Below are positions 1-7,146 of a stretch of 11,277 nt of DNA, one piece after another (the first letter of the stretch is position 1; each line of letters opens with the position of its first letter). Under the pieces are notes generated by a model. It was given only the letters and a program-made list of their open reading frames with translations. It did no database searches and was not told the origin of the DNA. Position numbers and translations under genes: made by a program. The DNA is taken from NCBI GenBank assembly GCA_012518325.1, contig JAAYSR010000031.1:1-11277 (forward strand). Direction: 5' to 3'. The stretch comes from Bacillota bacterium. GTDB taxonomy: Bacteria > Bacillota > Limnochordia > Darwinibacteriales > Darwinibacteriaceae.

Positions 1-251
1 TGCACGCTGTAGACCTGTTCCCTCTGCACCACAGTGTAACCGGCTTCAGTCCAGAACTCATCCAGGCCTGCCAAATCCGGCATTACAGGACGCAGCATCT
101 CCAGTTCCAATTGGCGTTCAGGGGCAAAATCCAGCGCAAGGTCCGGGCCGAGCACCAGGCCTAGAACAGCAAAGCCCAGAGAACTCAATGCCAGGATAAC
201 CATCAAGGTCATCAGGGAAGTTTTCTGTTCATCCAATGGGAAAATTACCAC
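1..251 (-). CDS. Unrecognised single-span membrane protein, 3' end cut by window edge
   Basis: The frame is open from GTG 251 to the left edge, giving 83 codons with no stop. The start lies four bases after the TGA of the PDZ protein, with GAGGA about nine bases upstream, so the genes look operonic. The protein begins VVIFPLDEQKTS (first residue Met in practice), then has one hydrophobic segment (about 13-35, MTLMVILALSSLGFAVLGLV), then an acidic outside-type region with LELEMLRPVMPDLAGLDEFW and TEAGYTVVQREQVYSV. This fits a type II membrane protein with an extracytoplasmic domain, or a secreted protein. I do not recognise the family. Although incomplete, it is supported by frame, spacing and composition. 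Confidence 0.7.
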   Translation of the reverse strand, partial: MVIFPLDEQKTSLMTLMVILALSSLGFAVLGLVLGPDLALDFAPERQLELEMLRPVMPDLAGLDEFWTEAGYTVVQREQVYSV

Positions 252-255
252 AGCT

Positions 256-1512
256 TCACTTCCTCATCATAGCTCGCCACTTGTTCCACAAACTCTTCAA
301 ATAGCCGTCCTTGAAACGGACATAGGCACCCTGTTCGGGATGGGGAGCCGGCACAATGCCCAGGGGAGGAATCTTCCCCTTGTAGTGGACCAGTCTCTTA
401 GCGGGCTGGCGAAACTGATTCTCAACCTCGAATACCGGATCAATTACCCATGGCGACATCTGTTCCGTTAACGCTTTGAAGTCGGCAACTTCTACCCCGT
501 TAATGCTCTTGATCACATCGCCTGCTTCCAGGCCCATCTGCTCTGCAGGCGAGTTCGGATAGACTGTCAGAACCATTACCCCATCGTCCCCCAGAAAAAC
601 TGGGTCGTTTTCTTTTTCCCGCCGCCGGCCTAAGTAAATGACAAGCTCATGCCCGAGGGGTGCAAAAACCACCGGTAACAGCGACAGCCAGGGGTACTGA
701 TTGGCCAAAACGGCTAAGCCTAAGAGAACCAGACTGTATACCGCCAGCAGCCCCGCACTGCGCCTGGCCTTGGTCTTCGGCAGCTCTGTCTGCACAAAGT
801 CGCTGTAGCCCAATGCTACGATCAACGGAAACAGAACGTGGATCAACACATGGTTGTCCGGTATTTCCAGGCCACGCCGAAAAATCGGCCACCAGTCAGG
901 CATGGGCACCGCCTGCATATCCCCGCCTGAGCCGAGAATAACCAGTCCAACCAGGGCGATCGTCGGCATAGGCCAGAACTTGCGCAGGGCAAACCCTCCC
1001 ACCACCTTGCCGCTTTCGTGCTTGAAGAACATGGGCGACGCATTGTGGTAGCCGTTGACAAAGATCAAGAAGGACTCTGTCAGATGCAATATGGCGACCA
1101 AAGCCATCAGTGTGGCTGTATGAATCTGTGGAAACCCCGTAAGCAATGCAATAAGGCTGACCAGGCTGCCGGCATAGGCAAAGCACAAAAAACGCTGGTT
1201 AATCAGCATCAGCAAAAGTGCAGCCAGCCACAGATAGGCTATGCCGGCATCTCCGATAGAAACTCCCAGCAGGATGAAGAGCATGGTAGCCAACATGCCT
1301 CCGCCGATTCCATAGATCAACGAAGTCGCGGTCTCCATCAAAGGGTTAATTCGCTTCAAGCGGAAGAACCCCTGTTCGTATTGGAGAATTTTCGCGTACT
1401 GTCTGTATACCACCGCAAACACAAGGGCCATCACTAATATATAACGCAGGTCTGTGACCATAAATGTAAATGTCTGAAATGTTATCTTCACAAGCTGCCA
1501 TACCGAATTCAC
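256..1512 (-). CDS. Multi-pass membrane protein with C-terminal PDZ domain (MinJ-like layout)
   Basis: A 418-residue protein when started at GTG 1512. Roughly seven or eight hydrophobic segments occupy residues 20-295 (for example 23-36, 65-85, 92-107, 110-126, 133-152, 183-195, 224-237, 255-283). After a basic stretch GRRREKEN (295-302), a PDZ domain spans about 308-378 (GVMVLTVYPNSPAEQMGLEAGDVIKSINGVEV), ending in a basic C-terminus. No protease motif is present. LGHELVIY at 286-293 resembles but does not match HExxH. The same architecture and position next to a ctp gene are found for B. subtilis MinJ (YvjD), which bridges DivIVA and MinD at division sites. Equivalence here is inferred from layout and neighbourhood, not from sequence identity. 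It is preceded by a hairpin and followed after four bases by another membrane protein gene. Confidence 0.82.
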   Translation of the reverse strand: MNSVWQLVKITFQTFTFMVTDLRYILVMALVFAVVYRQYAKILQYEQGFFRLKRINPLMETATSLIYGIGGGMLATMLFILLGVSIGDAGIAYLWLAALLLMLINQRFLCFAYAGSLVSLIALLTGFPQIHTATLMALVAILHLTESFLIFVNGYHNASPMFFKHESGKVVGGFALRKFWPMPTIALVGLVILGSGGDMQAVPMPDWWPIFRRGLEIPDNHVLIHVLFPLIVALGYSDFVQTELPKTKARRSAGLLAVYSLVLLGLAVLANQYPWLSLLPVVFAPLGHELVIYLGRRREKENDPVFLGDDGVMVLTVYPNSPAEQMGLEAGDVIKSINGVEVADFKALTEQMSPWVIDPVFEVENQFRQPAKRLVHYKGKIPPLGIVPAPHPEQGAYVRFKDGYLKSLWNKWRAMMRK

Positions 1513-1518
1513 AGACTT

Positions 1519-1527
1519 CTCCTCCCT
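1519..1527 (-). promoter_or_regulatory. Ribosome binding site deciding the PDZ protein start
   Basis: AGGGAGGAG on the minus strand ends six bases before GTG 1512. The longer reading from TTG 1539 would place this strong site inside the coding sequence, so GTG 1512 is the better start. Confidence 0.8.
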
Positions 1528-1547
1528 GATCGCAGCCAAGAACAGAT

Positions 1548-1572
1548 CACCCCGGAGACGGTATCCGGGGTG
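1548..1572 (-). terminator. Hairpin between the S41 protease gene and the PDZ protein gene
   Basis: A perfect 9-bp stem (CACCCCGGA with TCCGGGGTG) closes a 7-base loop, 10 bases after the protease stop and about 36 bases before GTG 1512. The tract after it (ATCTGTTCTT) is only partly T-rich. It may be a leaky terminator, an attenuator or an RNA-processing element that sets different levels for the two genes. Confidence 0.45.
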
Positions 1573-1582
1573 GTGTCAACAA

Positions 1583-2788
1583 CTAGAGCTGGCTGCGCAG
1601 AACCTCTAGAGCCTTTTCTAACTGTGGGTCATATTCAGCTTCATCGAGGTAGATTGCTTCTTCCTCCTCCACGGTAACTTCAACTGCAATGTCGGGTTCA
1701 ATGCCCACGCCGTTGATATCCTTCCCGCCTGAGGTAAGATACCCTTGCTCTGTGACGGTTAAGGCACTGCCGTCACGCAAAGGATAAAGTGACTGCACCA
1801 GCCCCTTGCCAAAGGTGGTGGTTCCTATTAAGACAGCCAAGCCATTGTCCTGCAGAGCGCCTGAGACAATCTCCGAGGCACTGGCGCTGCTGCCGTTGAT
1901 CAAGACCGCCATGGGCATCGGCTCCCGGGTCCCTGTCTCGGTACTTTCAAAGGGAGTGCGGTTGCCGAATTGATCCTCTAGATAGACGAGGGGGGCTCCA
2001 GAGACAAATTCATTCGCCACCTGCAGCGAAGAGCCGAGTGTCCCTCCTGGGTTAAAGCGCAGGTCTATAATCAATGCCCTTTGGCCCTGTTCATCGAGGA
2101 AATCCAGGGCTTTCTTCAGCTCATCATAGGTACGGTCCGAGAAATTTGTGATCTCGATATAGCCAATGCCGTACTCTTCGTCGATAATATAGTAATCCGG
2201 CACCGAGATGACATTGATAAGTTCACGCACAATATGAACCTCAAAGATTTCTTCATCCCTTTTGATGGTCAGATCCAGCTCTGTGCCCTCTGGACCGCGC
2301 ATCAGGCTGACTGCCTCGTCCAACGTCATATGCGTGGTATCCTTGCCGTCAATGGCAATAATTTTGTCGCCCCGCCTAAAGCCGGCCCTTTCCCCGGGGG
2401 TTCCTTTGATGGGCGAGACCACAGTGACCCGGTCGTCCACAATGCCTACTGACAGCCCGATTCCACCATAAATCCCAGTCGTCGTGTTCATCATGTTTTC
2501 AAAGGCGATGGCATCCATATGGCGAGTATAGGGATCATCCAAAGCATGTTTGAGCATGCCGTTAATCGTTCCATGGGTCACATAAGCTTTGATCAGCTCA
2601 AAGGTGCTGACCGGCTGGTAATAGTGCCTGGTCTTAACCAGGGCGATTACCTCTAAGACAGTCCCAATGCTTTCATAGCGCTTTTCACCCTCGACAAACT
2701 GGGTGTTCGCCTGATAGGAACCATAGACAAGGGAGACGGACAATAATAAAACTACCAGTATGATTGTTAGAGTTGCTTTGCGGCTCAC
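1583..2788 (-). CDS. Carboxyl-terminal processing protease (S41 family, CtpA/CtpB type)
   Basis: A membrane-anchored serine protease of 401 residues acting outside the membrane. Domains in order: N-terminal anchor (about 6-24), a helical region, a PDZ domain (about 106-185, with GLSVGIV, GTPGERAGFRRGDKIIAIDG) and the S41 catalytic core (about 190-370, with RALIIDLRFNPGG). The catalytic dyad is Ser303 in SSASASEIVSGAL and Lys328 in TTFGKGLVQS, 25 residues apart as in CtpB, with Gln332 as the likely third residue. A short acidic tail follows. Start GTG 2788 follows GGTGAT (2792-2797). The putative promoter at 2863-2892 would make it the first gene of a new unit that includes the PDZ membrane protein. 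B. subtilis CtpB cleaves SpoIVFA in sporulation signalling, and the same substrate here is possible but unproven. The active site looks complete. Confidence 0.95.
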   Translation of the reverse strand: MSRKATLTIILVVLLLSVSLVYGSYQANTQFVEGEKRYESIGTVLEVIALVKTRHYYQPVSTFELIKAYVTHGTINGMLKHALDDPYTRHMDAIAFENMMNTTTGIYGGIGLSVGIVDDRVTVVSPIKGTPGERAGFRRGDKIIAIDGKDTTHMTLDEAVSLMRGPEGTELDLTIKRDEEIFEVHIVRELINVISVPDYYIIDEEYGIGYIEITNFSDRTYDELKKALDFLDEQGQRALIIDLRFNPGGTLGSSLQVANEFVSGAPLVYLEDQFGNRTPFESTETGTREPMPMAVLINGSSASASEIVSGALQDNGLAVLIGTTTFGKGLVQSLYPLRDGSALTVTEQGYLTSGGKDINGVGIEPDIAVEVTVEEEEAIYLDEAEYDPQLEKALEVLRSQL

Positions 2789-2862
2789 TCCATCACCATC
2801 TTTCTATCTAGGCAAACCATATGTGGAATCATCCCTCAGTAGACTGAAATATCGTTCATATT

Positions 2863-2892
2863 ATCATATCAAAAACGATTAAGGGTTGGCAA
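2863..2892 (-). promoter_or_regulatory. Predicted sigma-A type promoter for the S41 protease gene
   Basis: On the minus strand TTGCCA (2887-2892) and TATGAT (2863-2868) are separated by 18 bases, and the surrounding DNA is AT-rich and unlike the rest of the window. Transcription would begin near 2856, giving a leader of about 70 bases before the GTG at 2788. The element lies in the largest intergenic gap of the window, right after the yitT hairpin, which fits a new transcription unit. It was recognised by eye only. Confidence 0.6.
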
Positions 2893-2904
2893 GTACCTGG
2901 GGTG

Positions 2905-2928
2905 GGGCTGCGGTTAGGTCCGCAGCCC
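2905..2928 (-). terminator. Hairpin spanning the yitT stop codon (weak terminator candidate)
   Basis: A perfect 9-bp GC-rich stem (GGGCTGCGG with CCGCAGCCC) closes the six-base loop ACCTAA, which contains the TAA stop. No T run follows on the minus strand (CACCCCAGG comes next), so it is not a canonical intrinsic terminator. It could protect the 3' end of the message or cause partial termination. A promoter for the next gene lies immediately downstream. Confidence 0.45.
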
Positions 2929-3756
2929 GCGAAAACCCTCTCCCAGCACTTCGTGGACATCGTAGATAACCACAAAGGCTTTCCTGTCCGTTTCGGCCAC
3001 AATGGACTTCAAGGTGGAAATCTCGGTGCGGGACACGATTACCAGCAATATTTCCCGATCATACTGAGTATACATGCCCCTGCCGTCCAGTATTGTCACG
3101 CCCCGCTCCAGACGTTCCATGATCTGCTGGCCGATGGCCTGGGGGACATCAGAAATTACCAGGCAGGCCTTGGCGTAGCTGGGACCTTCCTGCACGATGT
3201 CTACTGTCTTAGTGGTTATAAAGACAGCGACTAAGGCGTACATGGCCAGTTCCGGCCCAAAGGCAATTCCTGCCAGGAGGATGACCAACCCGTCTACAAT
3301 CAGCAGCGCCTGACCAACACTGGTGGGGAAAAACCTGGCCACCAGCTGGGCTGCCATGTCAGTTCCTCCTGTAGACCCTCCCGCTCGAAAGGCTATGCCT
3401 AAGCCGATGCCGGAGAGGACTCCGCCGTAAATGGCGCAAAGAAGCAGGTCGTCTGTCATGGGCACGGCGAATTGGCTGAACAGATCAACGAACAGAGACA
3501 GGGTAAAAGTGCCGAACAGGGTCTTGGCCCCAAAGACAGGGCCAATAATACGCCAGCTCAAGATGAACAGAGGAATGTTCAGAAGCAGCATGGTCACTCC
3601 TACAGGCAGTCCAGTCAGATGGAAAATGACTGTGGCCAGACCGCTGACACCGCCGGCGGCAATTTTGGCAGGAATGAGCAGATACGTTACACCGACAGCT
3701 GTGATAATGACACCGATCAAAATCCCGCCGTAACCCAGCACAATCCGTTTCAGCAT
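2914..3756 (-). CDS. YitT family membrane protein (DUF161 + DUF2179)
   Basis: A 280-residue integral membrane protein of unknown transport function. The first 185 residues contain about five or six hydrophobic helices with the family signatures LLIPAKIAAGGVSGLATVIF (about 27-46) and GIAFRAGGSTGGTDMAAQL (120-138). Residues 195-275 form a soluble C-terminal DUF2179 domain (ACLVISDVPQAIGQQIMERL, GRGMYTQYDREILLVIVSR), probably cytoplasmic and possibly regulatory. ATG 3756 is chosen because GGGAGG (3764-3769) is seven bases upstream. The frame stays open to 3822, but that extension lies inside the tagA end and lacks a site. The gene is the last of the packed run that starts at 7844. B. subtilis YvjA is a member of the same family and lies close to prfB, so this copy is probably the positional equivalent. 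The family is certain; function is unknown. Confidence 0.93.
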   Translation of the reverse strand: MLKRIVLGYGGILIGVIITAVGVTYLLIPAKIAAGGVSGLATVIFHLTGLPVGVTMLLLNIPLFILSWRIIGPVFGAKTLFGTFTLSLFVDLFSQFAVPMTDDLLLCAIYGGVLSGIGLGIAFRAGGSTGGTDMAAQLVARFFPTSVGQALLIVDGLVILLAGIAFGPELAMYALVAVFITTKTVDIVQEGPSYAKACLVISDVPQAIGQQIMERLERGVTILDGRGMYTQYDREILLVIVSRTEISTLKSIVAETDRKAFVVIYDVHEVLGEGFRGLRT

Positions 3757-3760
3757 CAGC

Positions 3761-4498
3761 CTACCTCCCTCCCTTGATTCTAGCGAACAGGACATGAAGG
3801 ACGAAAATCGGCAATACAACAAGCCGTTTAATTCTCCAAGGCTGCCTAGCCAGCCGGTAAAGCCATTCCAGGTTAATCTTCCTCACCCAGGAGGGGGCCC
3901 GTTTATCCACCCCGGCCCACACATTGAAACTGCCGCCAACACCAATGGCTACAGGTATCTTAAGAGTCCCCAGATAGGCCGCGAGCCACTTCTCCTGGCG
4001 GGGAACACCCAAGGCAGCCAGGAGGACATGGGGTTTCGCCTCTGCAATCTTCTTTAAGATACCCTGTTCCTCTTCGCCGGATGAAAAAAACCCATGATAG
4101 GTACCGACGATGTTGATGTCAGGGTATCGCTGCTGCAGCACCTCGGCGGCCTGTTCCGCGACGCCTTGGGCCCCGCCGAGCAAAAAGACCCTCCAGCCCT
4201 GCGTTGAGGCCTGCTCCAGCAAACCCTCAGCCAGCTCAATTCCTGGGATTCTCTCGGGAACCGGCCGGCGGAGAAAACGGCTGGCCCAGACCACGCCGAT
4301 TCCGTCTGCCACAACCAAGTCAGCCCGATCCATAATCTCAGCCAGGAGCTGATCCCCCCTGGCCTTCATAACCATTTCAGGATTGGCGGTAACCACCAGG
4401 TGAGAGTCGCCGGCCGCCACAAAGGCTGCCAACTGCGCCTGGGCTTCCTCCATTGTCACAGGGTCAAATTCACGGCCTAAGATCTTAATCCTTGTCAC
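3761..4498 (-). CDS. tagA: WecG/TagA/CpsF family glycosyltransferase
   Basis: GT26-family transferase of 245 residues. TagA enzymes add N-acetylmannosamine from UDP-ManNAc to undecaprenyl-diphosphate-GlcNAc, the linkage-unit step of wall teichoic acid and related polymers. Related WecG acts in enterobacterial common antigen. Visible motifs are VVTANPEMVMKA (35-46), DLVVADGIGVVWASR (60-74) with the conserved catalytic-type Asp65, GWRVFLLGGAQGVAEQAAE (101-119), LLAALGVPRQEKW (159-171) and GVGGSFNVWAG (186-196). A basic, hydrophobic C-terminal tail, rich in Arg/Trp and running to the end, fits the membrane-docking appendage known for TagA. Start GTG 4498 follows a GGGGTGA sequence. The gene is four bases from csaB and four bases from the yitT start. 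With csaB next to it, a pyruvylated ManNAc/GlcNAc-type secondary wall polymer is the most likely product, although a teichoic-acid route cannot be excluded. Confidence 0.92.
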   Translation of the reverse strand: MTRIKILGREFDPVTMEEAQAQLAAFVAAGDSHLVVTANPEMVMKARGDQLLAEIMDRADLVVADGIGVVWASRFLRRPVPERIPGIELAEGLLEQASTQGWRVFLLGGAQGVAEQAAEVLQQRYPDINIVGTYHGFFSSGEEEQGILKKIAEAKPHVLLAALGVPRQEKWLAAYLGTLKIPVAIGVGGSFNVWAGVDKRAPSWVRKINLEWLYRLARQPWRIKRLVVLPIFVLHVLFARIKGGR

Positions 4499-4502
4499 AC
4501 TC

Positions 4503-5534
4503 TCACCCCAATACCCTAGCTAACATTGAACGATTCTTCAGTGATGCCTCACGCAGCGTATCCAGAGCCTGGTGATACTTCAGCCGATGCTGCGAAGCCT
4601 CCCGCCAAACTTCGTCTATGACCGAGCCAAGTTCTGCCAGCTGCCCCAGCTCAAGCCAGGGAATCTGCATTTGCCGGCAGATTGCTTCCACTTTGGGATC
4701 ATAATTCAAACCGATGGGCATGCAGTCGTGGAGGGCGCTGAAAATCAGGCCGTGCAGGCGCATCGATACGCAGAGGGCTGCACCTGCAAACACCCCTGCT
4801 GCACTCTCCAGGGTCAACTGTGCTGCAACCTTCAGCTCAGAACATGAATGCTGCAAACTGCGTCCCAGTTCCTCGTCTCCAGGCCCCAAGGGTATGAACT
4901 CGATCTCAAATCCAGCCCTTTGCCACAGCTGCACCTGGTCTCTCCAAAGCTCTGCGTGACTCCCCCAGCCGCTGTACGGCCTGATGTTCAGCAGGATTTT
5001 GCGCGGAGGCTGACTTGGCTTTATTACCAGCTGCTGTTGAAAGACTGGATCAGCGCAAAGCTCAACTTTCTCCCTTGGCACCCCAAGCCCCAGCAAAAAC
5101 TGAAGGCTGCCGGAGTCACGGACCGAGCAGGCTGCACTCTTGCGAAAAGCTCTTCCTACCCAGTGCCGGAAAATGCGGCTCTGGACAGGACCTAAACCCT
5201 GTCCATACATTACCACAGGGACTTTGCGCAAAAAAGCAAGCTCCGTTAAGCTAAGATAATAAGGAATGCTGCGCCTGCTGGTCACATCCTGCAGCAAAGA
5301 ACCTCCTCCGCTGATGAACAGCGCTGCATCACCCAGCCGTCGCCAAATCTCCCGGAGATCATATCTCGGTACAGCTGTCACTTGGAACCTGTCTGCTGTC
5401 TGCTGCGGCCGATTAGACAATACTACTATATCTTCCCCTTTAATGCCCAGGGCGCGCAGATCTTCGCACAGCACGCCCAGAATTGCCTCATCGCCTAGGT
5501 TATCGAATCCGTAATAGCCAGAGACCAGAATCAC
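4503..5534 (-). CDS. csaB: CsaB-type polysaccharide pyruvyl transferase
   Basis: This enzyme adds ketal-linked pyruvate from phosphoenolpyruvate to the secondary cell-wall polysaccharide, and pyruvylated polymer is what SLH domains of S-layer proteins bind. With the chosen start the protein has 343 residues. It opens with SGYYGFDNLGDEAIL (5-19), the family signature, followed by ISGGGSLLQD (74-83), SVRDSGS (137-143) and CVSMRLHGLIFSAL (255-268), where Arg259 and His261 correspond to the conserved RxH of pyruvyl transferases. I prefer GTG 5534 because GGGAG (5543-5547) sits eight bases upstream. The alternative TTG at 5540 would be only two bases from that site. The gene starts inside the 3' end of the DUF5693-like gene and ends four bases before the glycosyltransferase gene. 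No key residue is obviously missing. Family assignment is strong; the polymer substrate is inferred. Confidence 0.93.
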   Translation of the reverse strand: MILVSGYYGFDNLGDEAILGVLCEDLRALGIKGEDIVVLSNRPQQTADRFQVTAVPRYDLREIWRRLGDAALFISGGGSLLQDVTSRRSIPYYLSLTELAFLRKVPVVMYGQGLGPVQSRIFRHWVGRAFRKSAACSVRDSGSLQFLLGLGVPREKVELCADPVFQQQLVIKPSQPPRKILLNIRPYSGWGSHAELWRDQVQLWQRAGFEIEFIPLGPGDEELGRSLQHSCSELKVAAQLTLESAAGVFAGAALCVSMRLHGLIFSALHDCMPIGLNYDPKVEAICRQMQIPWLELGQLAELGSVIDEVWREASQHRLKYHQALDTLREASLKNRSMLARVLG

Positions 5535-7146
5535 GATCAACTCTCCCTTTCACCCAGTTAAACAGCTTGAGGGCAAGCCATCCGATCAAACAGCCGAACA
5601 CAAGCCCGTAGAATGTCCGCAGGAGGCTGACCCAAAGAAATGTATGGGTGTGGGTAAAGGTGTTCACCAAGGACAGCTGCCCAATAACTGCCAGGGGAAG
5701 CCACCAGGACTTCCGGGGCTCTTTGGCATTCACAGCGAGAAACAGCGCAGGATGTCCCAGGAACAGCTCCTTCGTACGCGGCCGGACTATGAGGAAATTC
5801 TCCAAGAACTCTCTAGCCTGCACCTCCAGCTGCAGAACAGGCAGACCAAAGTTTCCGGTCCGCAAAATGTACAGCATGCCCGCCAGGCCAAGAACGCCAA
5901 GACCAAGCAGGTAACGGACGGGTATTTCCCTATAGAACCACTCCTTCAGGGGGCGGATTAAGGTGAACACCACTAACGCAATGGGGGCCAGATGCATCAG
6001 CTTTACCCCGCGGAATTCCAGGATTTTCACCAAAAATTCCGTTCCGCTAAGTGTGGCCACAATAAACAGGGCTCCAGTCAAGGAAATCGCAGCTGCCCCC
6101 GCATAGCGGCTGATTGGGGTTTTGCCCCATTTAAGCTGCATCGACCAGGCAGGAAACACTATGGCCGCCAAGAGGGCAAGGCCCTGTTTGGCCAGGACAG
6201 GCCTAACTGCAATTAGGGCGGCACTGAACATAAAGGCCAAACTTGCCAACGCAATAATCAGCCATTCACTGCGGGGGAACAGTTCCATGCCGTACATAGC
6301 AGCGGCAGCCCAAATCCCCGCTCCTGCCAGGACCGTCCAGATCCAGGCCACCTGCCAGTCAGCAAAGGGCTGTGCCTTTCCAAGGGTAAAACCGGACTCT
6401 TCTAAGCGTTTCTGCAAAGAGTCCAGCATGGTCAGGGAGCGCTCCCAGCTTCCTTCATCGTCCACAAAGGGCCGCACATACAAAACGCGCATATTGCGTT
6501 CCTTGACCCCCCGCATATATCGGTTGAGAATCCTCTCCTCAGAAAGAACCTCCATTTCAGGGGCGCTAATGCCGTGCAGCCTAACCATGTTGCCGGGATC
6601 TCCAGAAGGCAGCTGCGGCGCGGCAAACTCCACCAAGGCTAAGGTCGCATCACTGCCGAAAAGGGCCTCGGCATCCATGACGCCCTGCCCGCTGACGATA
6701 ATCAGTTCCGGATTATACTCCATCCAGACGGGTTCAACTGCCCAGGGAGCCGTGTTGAGTTTCGGAGCAGCGTTTAGACCTGCCTGCTGCACCAACTCAA
6801 AGTGGTCCCTTTCAAACCGGACGGGCAGCGTTAAGAACTTCCCGAGGTCTGTAAGGCGATCCGGAAGTTCAGCCAGCACTTCTTCGGGAAGCAGGTTCCC
6901 TGCCAGCAACATTTCCCCAACGCTGGCAGGCTGAACAGCGATGGTTTCTACCCCGGCATCCTTGAGATCACGGAGGAGCTGCTCCGGCGATGTACCCTCC
7001 ATCAACTCTGACAACTCCAGCAGACCAGGCAAATCATAGACGATTTCCACCCTGTCATTTGGCCTCTCTATCGTCCAGCGCTGGACAAAGACTCCTAGGG
7101 AGGTTAAGACAGCAACTGCGATGATTAACCAAAGAACCCGTTTCAT
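5500..7146 (-). CDS. DUF5693-like polytopic membrane protein
   Basis: A 548-residue protein of unknown function. It has an N-terminal membrane segment (about 4-22), then a large extracytoplasmic domain (about 25-262). That domain contains LKDAGVETIAVQPASVGEML (61-80), a region around 160-200 ending MVRLHGISAPEM, and RNMRVLYVRPF (217-227), and its alternating helix/strand pattern suggests a barrel-like fold. From about 266 to 530 there are roughly eight to ten hydrophobic segments. Near the end are RPRTKELFLGHPAL (455-468) and a His/Thr-rich loop NTFTHTHTFLWVSLLRTFYG (495-514) that could be a functional site. I believe this is the DUF5693 family often found beside csaB, but I cannot confirm it without a profile search. 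It overlaps the preceding gene by 4 bp, and its 3' end runs about 35 bp into csaB. Context suggests work on a cell-surface polymer at the membrane, for example export, polymerisation or modification. That is inference. Confidence 0.7.
   Translation of the reverse strand: MKRVLWLIIAVAVLTSLGVFVQRWTIERPNDRVEIVYDLPGLLELSELMEGTSPEQLLRDLKDAGVETIAVQPASVGEMLLAGNLLPEEVLAELPDRLTDLGKFLTLPVRFERDHFELVQQAGLNAAPKLNTAPWAVEPVWMEYNPELIIVSGQGVMDAEALFGSDATLALVEFAAPQLPSGDPGNMVRLHGISAPEMEVLSEERILNRYMRGVKERNMRVLYVRPFVDDEGSWERSLTMLDSLQKRLEESGFTLGKAQPFADWQVAWIWTVLAGAGIWAAAAMYGMELFPRSEWLIIALASLAFMFSAALIAVRPVLAKQGLALLAAIVFPAWSMQLKWGKTPISRYAGAAAISLTGALFIVATLSGTEFLVKILEFRGVKLMHLAPIALVVFTLIRPLKEWFYREIPVRYLLGLGVLGLAGMLYILRTGNFGLPVLQLEVQAREFLENFLIVRPRTKELFLGHPALFLAVNAKEPRKSWWLPLAVIGQLSLVNTFTHTHTFLWVSLLRTFYGLVFGCLIGWLALKLFNWVKGRVDRDSGLWLLRIR

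Noticed and set aside
621..680. LGHELVIY in the PDZ membrane protein as a possible HExxH zinc-protease site
   Set aside because: The second His is absent and no other site-2-protease motif is seen, so I do not call it a metalloprotease.
2914..3822. Longer yitT reading from 3822
   Set aside because: The extra 22 residues overlap the tagA 3' end, look unlike a YitT N-terminus and have no ribosome binding site. ATG 3756 has GGGAGG at ideal spacing.
6122..6934. Plus-strand open frame of 270 codons opposite the DUF5693-like gene
   Set aside because: The product is rich in Ser, Arg and Pro, as expected from the complement of a hydrophobic coding region. It lacks a domain, and the opposite strand has coherent membrane-protein structure and tight gene spacing.
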